DNA of 25,329 nucleotides. Source: an uncultured Blautia sp. (lineage in GTDB: Bacteria > Bacillota > Clostridia > Lachnospirales > Lachnospiraceae). Of this stretch, positions 22,943 through 25,329 are shown piece after piece (position 1 is the stretch's first letter; each line of letters begins with the position of its first letter). The translations under genes were made by a program, and so were the position numbers. The notes under the pieces were generated by a model that was not told the DNA's origin, did not search any database, and was given only the letters and a program-made list of their open reading frames with translations. The stretch lies in NCBI GenBank assembly GCA_900551715.1, contig URXG01000035.1, forward strand, positions 1 to 25,329. The letters are read 5' to 3'.

Positions 22943-23389
22943 ATGATAGAAGCAACGAGCTGTGGCGGTGTGGTAATTTATCGTGGTAAGATACTGGCAC
23001 TATACAAGTCTTATAAAAACCGTTATGAAGGCTGGGTACTGCCAAAAGGAACTGTAGAAGAAGGCGAGACACACATGCAAACAGCACTTCGCGAAGTAAA
23101 AGAAGAAGCAGGTGTACGTGCGTCTATTGTCAAATACATCGGCAAAAGCCATTATAATTTTTCAGTTCCTGAGGACATGGTCACAAAGGAAGTACATTGG
23201 TATCTGATGACGGCGGAAAATTATCATAGCAGACCTCAGAGAGAAGAGTATTTCGTAGATTCCGGATATTATAAGTTCCATGAGATTTATCACCTTCTCC
23301 GTTTCTCCAATGAGAAACAGATCGTAGAACGGGCTTATCAGGAATATCTGGATCTGAGAAGTCAGGGTTTATGGGGAAAGCAGCGTTAA
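22943..23389 (+). CDS. NUDIX hydrolase
   Basis: A 148-aa pyrophosphohydrolase. The complete Nudix box G-x5-E-x7-REVKEEAGV is present (GTVEEGETHMQTALREVKEEAG). The N-terminus SCGGVVIYRGKILALYKSYKNRYEGWVLPKG fits diadenosine polyphosphate- or ADP-ribose-type hydrolases of small size; the substrate cannot be read from the sequence. ATG 22943 is chosen because AGGAGG (22927-22932) is 10 nt upstream. The open frame continues upstream to 22772, but a clear promoter lies inside that extension. It is probably a stand-alone transcription unit. Confidence 0.9.
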   Translation: MIEATSCGGVVIYRGKILALYKSYKNRYEGWVLPKGTVEEGETHMQTALREVKEEAGVRASIVKYIGKSHYNFSVPEDMVTKEVHWYLMTAENYHSRPQREEYFVDSGYYKFHEIYHLLRFSNEKQIVERAYQEYLDLRSQGLWGKQR

Positions 23390-23424
23390 GATGATCCTGC
23401 CTGATCTACAGACAGAAATAATGG

Positions 23425-23452
23425 GACTGTGTTTTTGCGCAGTCCTGTTTAG
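23425..23452 (+). terminator. Probable terminator after NUDIX gene
   Basis: GGACTGTG pairs with CGCAGTCC (one wobble) around TTTTTG. It is followed by TGTTTAGATTT, a poor U tract, so strength is uncertain. Confidence 0.5.
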
Positions 23453-23466
23453 ATTTCAGAAAAAAG

Positions 23467-23491
23467 GGAATCCTCTAAACAGGAATCCTCT
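23467..23491. repeat. Short tandem direct repeat
   Basis: GGAATCCTCT occurs twice (23467-23476 and 23482-23491), 15 nt apart, within the leader of the small gene at 23514. It has no recognised function. Confidence 0.7.
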
Positions 23492-23513
23492 GTTAAAGGA
23501 GCAGTGAACCAGA

Positions 23514-23825
23514 ATGCTGAAATGGCACAAATATCTTCTGACCGGTCCCGGTGTCCGGAACAGATCAAAGATCCGCCACAAATTAGACCATGGCAGGATC
23601 GTACCGGGCATTTTTCTTATTACATTATCAGAAAATCCATCCAATCTTCTGGAAATACTGCCGGCACTAACGCTTATTCAGGAAAGTGCAGCCCTCATGT
23701 GTCCGGAGATCATCGGAATTGCCAAGGGCAAGGAAGAAGCCATGGATATGGTCACAGAGATCATTCAGGAGCTCTACAGCAAGACAGGTGGTTTCAACAT
23801 CAAAGAATATTGGAAAAACAGGTGA
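23514..23825 (+). CDS. Conserved hypothetical protein, 103 aa
   Basis: An unrecognised small soluble protein; similar-looking short proteins occur in Lachnospiraceae genomes from memory. Visible features are a basic start (MLKWHKYLLTGPGVRNRSKIRHKLDHG cut short by a hydrophobic patch), then GRIVPGIFLITLSENPSNLLEILPA. A second segment reads IIGIAKGKEEAMDMVTEIIQELY and the ending GGFNIKEYWK. No signal peptide, membrane helix or metal motif is seen. AAAGGAG at 23495-23501 is 12 nt before ATG 23514. The stop lies 4 nt before the DUF2953 gene, so it probably forms a unit with DUF2953 and gerW. A competing frame at 23504-23851 has low-complexity, unlikely protein content. Confidence 0.72.
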   Translation: MLKWHKYLLTGPGVRNRSKIRHKLDHGRIVPGIFLITLSENPSNLLEILPALTLIQESAALMCPEIIGIAKGKEEAMDMVTEIIQELYSKTGGFNIKEYWKNR

Positions 23826-23829
23826 ATTT

Positions 23830-24828
23830 ATGCTACATATTCTGTGGTTAATCATAAAATTTATTCTGATTCTTCTTGCTATTGTGCTGGGACTGATTCT
23901 GCTTATACTGTTGCTGGTTCTGTTTTGTCCTGTCCGCTACAAAGCCAGTATCAGAAAAGAACCTGCTTCTCTAAAGAATTTTAAAGAAACAGATGCAGAA
24001 GGGAAAATCAGCTGGCTTTTTGGGCTTGCAGCTTTAAAATGCAGATTTCAGCAGGGACAGTTCTGGAAAGAATTCTATTTGTTCGGTATTCCTGTATTTA
24101 AACTGCTGGGTAAACTTCGCAATCGCAGAAAAAGCTCTCCAAAGATTTCAGCAGCACCGGATACATTGGAAGAAGAACTCTTGCCAGATATCCAGGAAGT
24201 TTCGAATACGGTTCCCACTGAACCAGTAACGCCTCTTATTACTTCTTCAGAAATGCATGAAACGTCTGCAGAACCCCCTCAGTCAGAAGAGGACGTAGAT
24301 TCAGAAATCTTTTATCAGGAAGTTCAGGAAAACGGAGAGAAGTTTTTTTACAAACTGGGGTATAAAATCCGTTCTTTCATGGATAAAATAAAAAAAATAC
24401 ATCAGTGCATCCGTAAGATCCCTTCAGAGATTCACAAAACTTCAGATGTTTTTCGCAAAACCGGAAACAAGCTTCAATGGTGGAAAGATTTTCTGGATCA
24501 TCCAAAAGTGCGTACTTCCATAACACTGTTCAAGACATCCGGTATCAGATTACTGAAACACATTTTTCCTACCAGACTTACAGGCAGGATTACCTTTGGT
24601 TCCACTGATCCCTCTGTAACAGGTACGGTACTGGCAATCCTTGGCATGACAATGCCTTTTCACAGGAACTGCATCCAGGTAATACCTGTATTTGAAGATG
24701 AAAATATCCTTCAGGGACATCTGGAGCTGAAGGGGCGGATTTATGGTATCATGCTGGTCAGGACAGCAATTCAGTTATACTTCAACCAAAATATCAAATA
24801 TGTGATCCGAAGATGGAAACATAAATAA
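23830..24828 (+). CDS. DUF2953 domain membrane protein (YtfI-like)
   Basis: A 332-aa protein with an N-terminal hydrophobic segment (residues about 2-36, Leu/Ile-rich), then LFCPVRYKASI, typical of the DUF2953 family. A variable, Glu/Pro-rich middle (about 105-165) links to the conserved C-terminal part: GRITFGSTDPSVTGTVLAILGM and LELKGRIYGIMLVRTAIQLY. In Bacillus the family member YtfI lies next to YtfJ (GerW), the same order as here, so a sporulation or germination role is likely but not shown. ATG 23830 is chosen as start: the frame remains open upstream to 23686, but that part overlaps the 103-aa gene and precedes the membrane helix with low-quality sequence. AGGTGA provides the RBS. Confidence 0.88.
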   Translation: MLHILWLIIKFILILLAIVLGLILLILLLVLFCPVRYKASIRKEPASLKNFKETDAEGKISWLFGLAALKCRFQQGQFWKEFYLFGIPVFKLLGKLRNRRKSSPKISAAPDTLEEELLPDIQEVSNTVPTEPVTPLITSSEMHETSAEPPQSEEDVDSEIFYQEVQENGEKFFYKLGYKIRSFMDKIKKIHQCIRKIPSEIHKTSDVFRKTGNKLQWWKDFLDHPKVRTSITLFKTSGIRLLKHIFPTRLTGRITFGSTDPSVTGTVLAILGMTMPFHRNCIQVIPVFEDENILQGHLELKGRIYGIMLVRTAIQLYFNQNIKYVIRRWKHK

Positions 24829-24840
24829 GGAGGAACGATC

Positions 24841-25221
24841 ATGTCAGGAGAAAACAATTTCAAGGAAACCGTAAGCTCTCTTTTTAAGGGTATGGATGCT
24901 TTTATTTCAGCCAAAACTGTGGTAGGTGATGCGATCCATGTGGGAGACACCATTATTCTTCCCCTTGTTGATGTATCTTTCGGTGTAGGTGCCGGAGCTT
25001 TTGAGGGTGAAAAAAAGAGTAACGGTGGCGGTGGTATGACCGGCAAACTCACACCCAGCGCAGTACTGGTGATCCAGAACGGAACTACTAAACTCGTCAA
25101 TGTAAAAAATCAGGACGGACTTACCAAAGTTCTAGATATGGTACCGGATTTTGTTGACCGCTTTGCATCAGGATTTGGAAAATCAGAAGAAAATGAAGAA
25201 ACTGTTGAAACAGACAAATAA
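24841..25221 (+). CDS. gerW: GerW family sporulation protein (YtfJ)
   Basis: A 126-aa protein matching GerW/YtfJ. Conserved features are VVGDAIHVGDTIILPLVDVSFGVGAGAF (about 28-55), the Gly-rich loop NGGGGMTGKLTPSAVLVI, and KLVNVKNQDGLTKVLDMVPDFVDRF. In Bacillus subtilis it is made in the developing spore and is needed for normal germination with L-alanine. AAGGAGG precedes ATG 24841, and the upstream gene ends 12 nt before. Its presence argues that the host forms spores or keeps sporulation remnants. Confidence 0.93.
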   Translation: MSGENNFKETVSSLFKGMDAFISAKTVVGDAIHVGDTIILPLVDVSFGVGAGAFEGEKKSNGGGGMTGKLTPSAVLVIQNGTTKLVNVKNQDGLTKVLDMVPDFVDRFASGFGKSEENEETVETDK

Positions 25222-25283
25222 ACGATTCATTCAATTATTTTATCTGCATAGAATAATATAAGCCTGACAGACGAGGTTCGGAA

Positions 25284-25329
25284 ATGGGAAGATTTTTCGG
25301 ATTCATGTTATTCTGTATCGGAATCGGAA
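25284..25329 (+). CDS. Start of an unidentified small membrane-type protein, cut by window edge
   Basis: ATG 25284 follows GAGG (25273-25276) at suitable spacing. It opens a frame reading MGRFFGFMLFCIGIG, hydrophobic like a signal or membrane segment, up to the end of the window. Too little is visible to name it. The AT-rich leader 25222-25283 contains TAGAAT at 25249-25254 but no convincing -35 element. Confidence 0.45.
   Translation, partial: MGRFFGFMLFCIGIG

Noticed and set aside
23686..23829. Upstream extension of the DUF2953 gene
   Set aside because: It overlaps the 103-aa gene and adds an Arg/Ser-rich stretch before the membrane helix; ATG 23830 has its own ribosome site.
23504..23851. 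Alternative frame overlapping the 103-aa gene
   Set aside because: The product is Gly/Ser/His-rich with no hydrophobic core, and it would run into the DUF2953 gene; the frame at 23514 is protein-like and fits the spacing.
1..25329. Mobile elements, CRISPR arrays, phage genes, tRNA or rRNA genes
   Set aside because: I looked for transposase or integrase motifs, regularly spaced repeats, and tRNA cloverleaf or CCA ends and saw none; the gene content is ordinary chromosomal housekeeping.

Overview
The window looks like ordinary chromosome from an anaerobic, spore-forming Firmicute of the class Clostridia, most likely Lachnospiraceae (Blautia / Mediterraneibacter / Ruminococcus-like). This is inferred from gene content and order (rnfCDGEAB, flavoprotein-cmk-ispH-rpsA, ruvAB, zapA-U32 peptidase, DUF2953-gerW), strong AGGAGG ribosome binding sites, moderate base composition and gut-clostridial protein signatures. 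I saw no rRNA, tRNA, CRISPR array, insertion sequence or prophage. Genes are packed tightly, nearly all on the + strand, and no gene-free stretch exceeds about 150 bases.

Layout. (1) 1-4343: a biotin-dependent, sodium-pumping carboxyltransferase operon. It holds an acyl-CoA carboxyltransferase (cut at the left edge), an OadG-like membrane subunit with an extracytoplasmic domain, a biotin carrier, the Na+-translocating beta subunit and a 5S/oxaloacetate-type carboxyltransferase, and ends in a hairpin terminator. (2) 4483-8350: HI0933-family flavoprotein, cytidylate kinase, IspH and ribosomal protein S1, with ispH and S1 overlapping by 20 nt. (3) 8418-9461 (-): YprB-type DEDDh exonuclease, convergent with S1 and sharing a bidirectional terminator. 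(4) 9597-15494: a CmpB-like membrane protein followed closely by the six-gene Rnf complex, closed by a strong terminator. (5) 15633-17259: ruvA-ruvB. (6) 17358-17765: zapA, with its own promoter and a UUCG-loop terminator. (7) 17859-22827: U32 peptidase-family protein (RlhA-like), a SEDS peptidoglycan polymerase and an overlapping class B PBP. (8) 22943-23389: NUDIX hydrolase with its own clear promoter. (9) 23514-25221: a small unknown protein, a DUF2953 membrane protein and the spore protein GerW; a further reading frame begins at the right edge.

How the genes work together: the decarboxylase/transcarboxylase operon and the Rnf complex are both membrane ion-translocating machines, so the window may hold two halves of a sodium-based energy economy (decarboxylation-driven and ferredoxin:NAD+-driven). 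The remaining genes are housekeeping: nucleotide and isoprenoid synthesis, translation, Holliday-junction processing, division and wall synthesis, sporulation.

I found no clear candidate for a wholly new system. The points most worth a second look are a ferredoxin-like CxxCxxCxxxCP tail on RnfE, the two-carboxyltransferase Na+ pump with a divergent acyl-CoA subunit, the ispH/rpsA overlap with a slippery TTT-TGA, an 89-nt dual-coding SEDS/PBP overlap, and a 22-nt promoter-region motif found twice.
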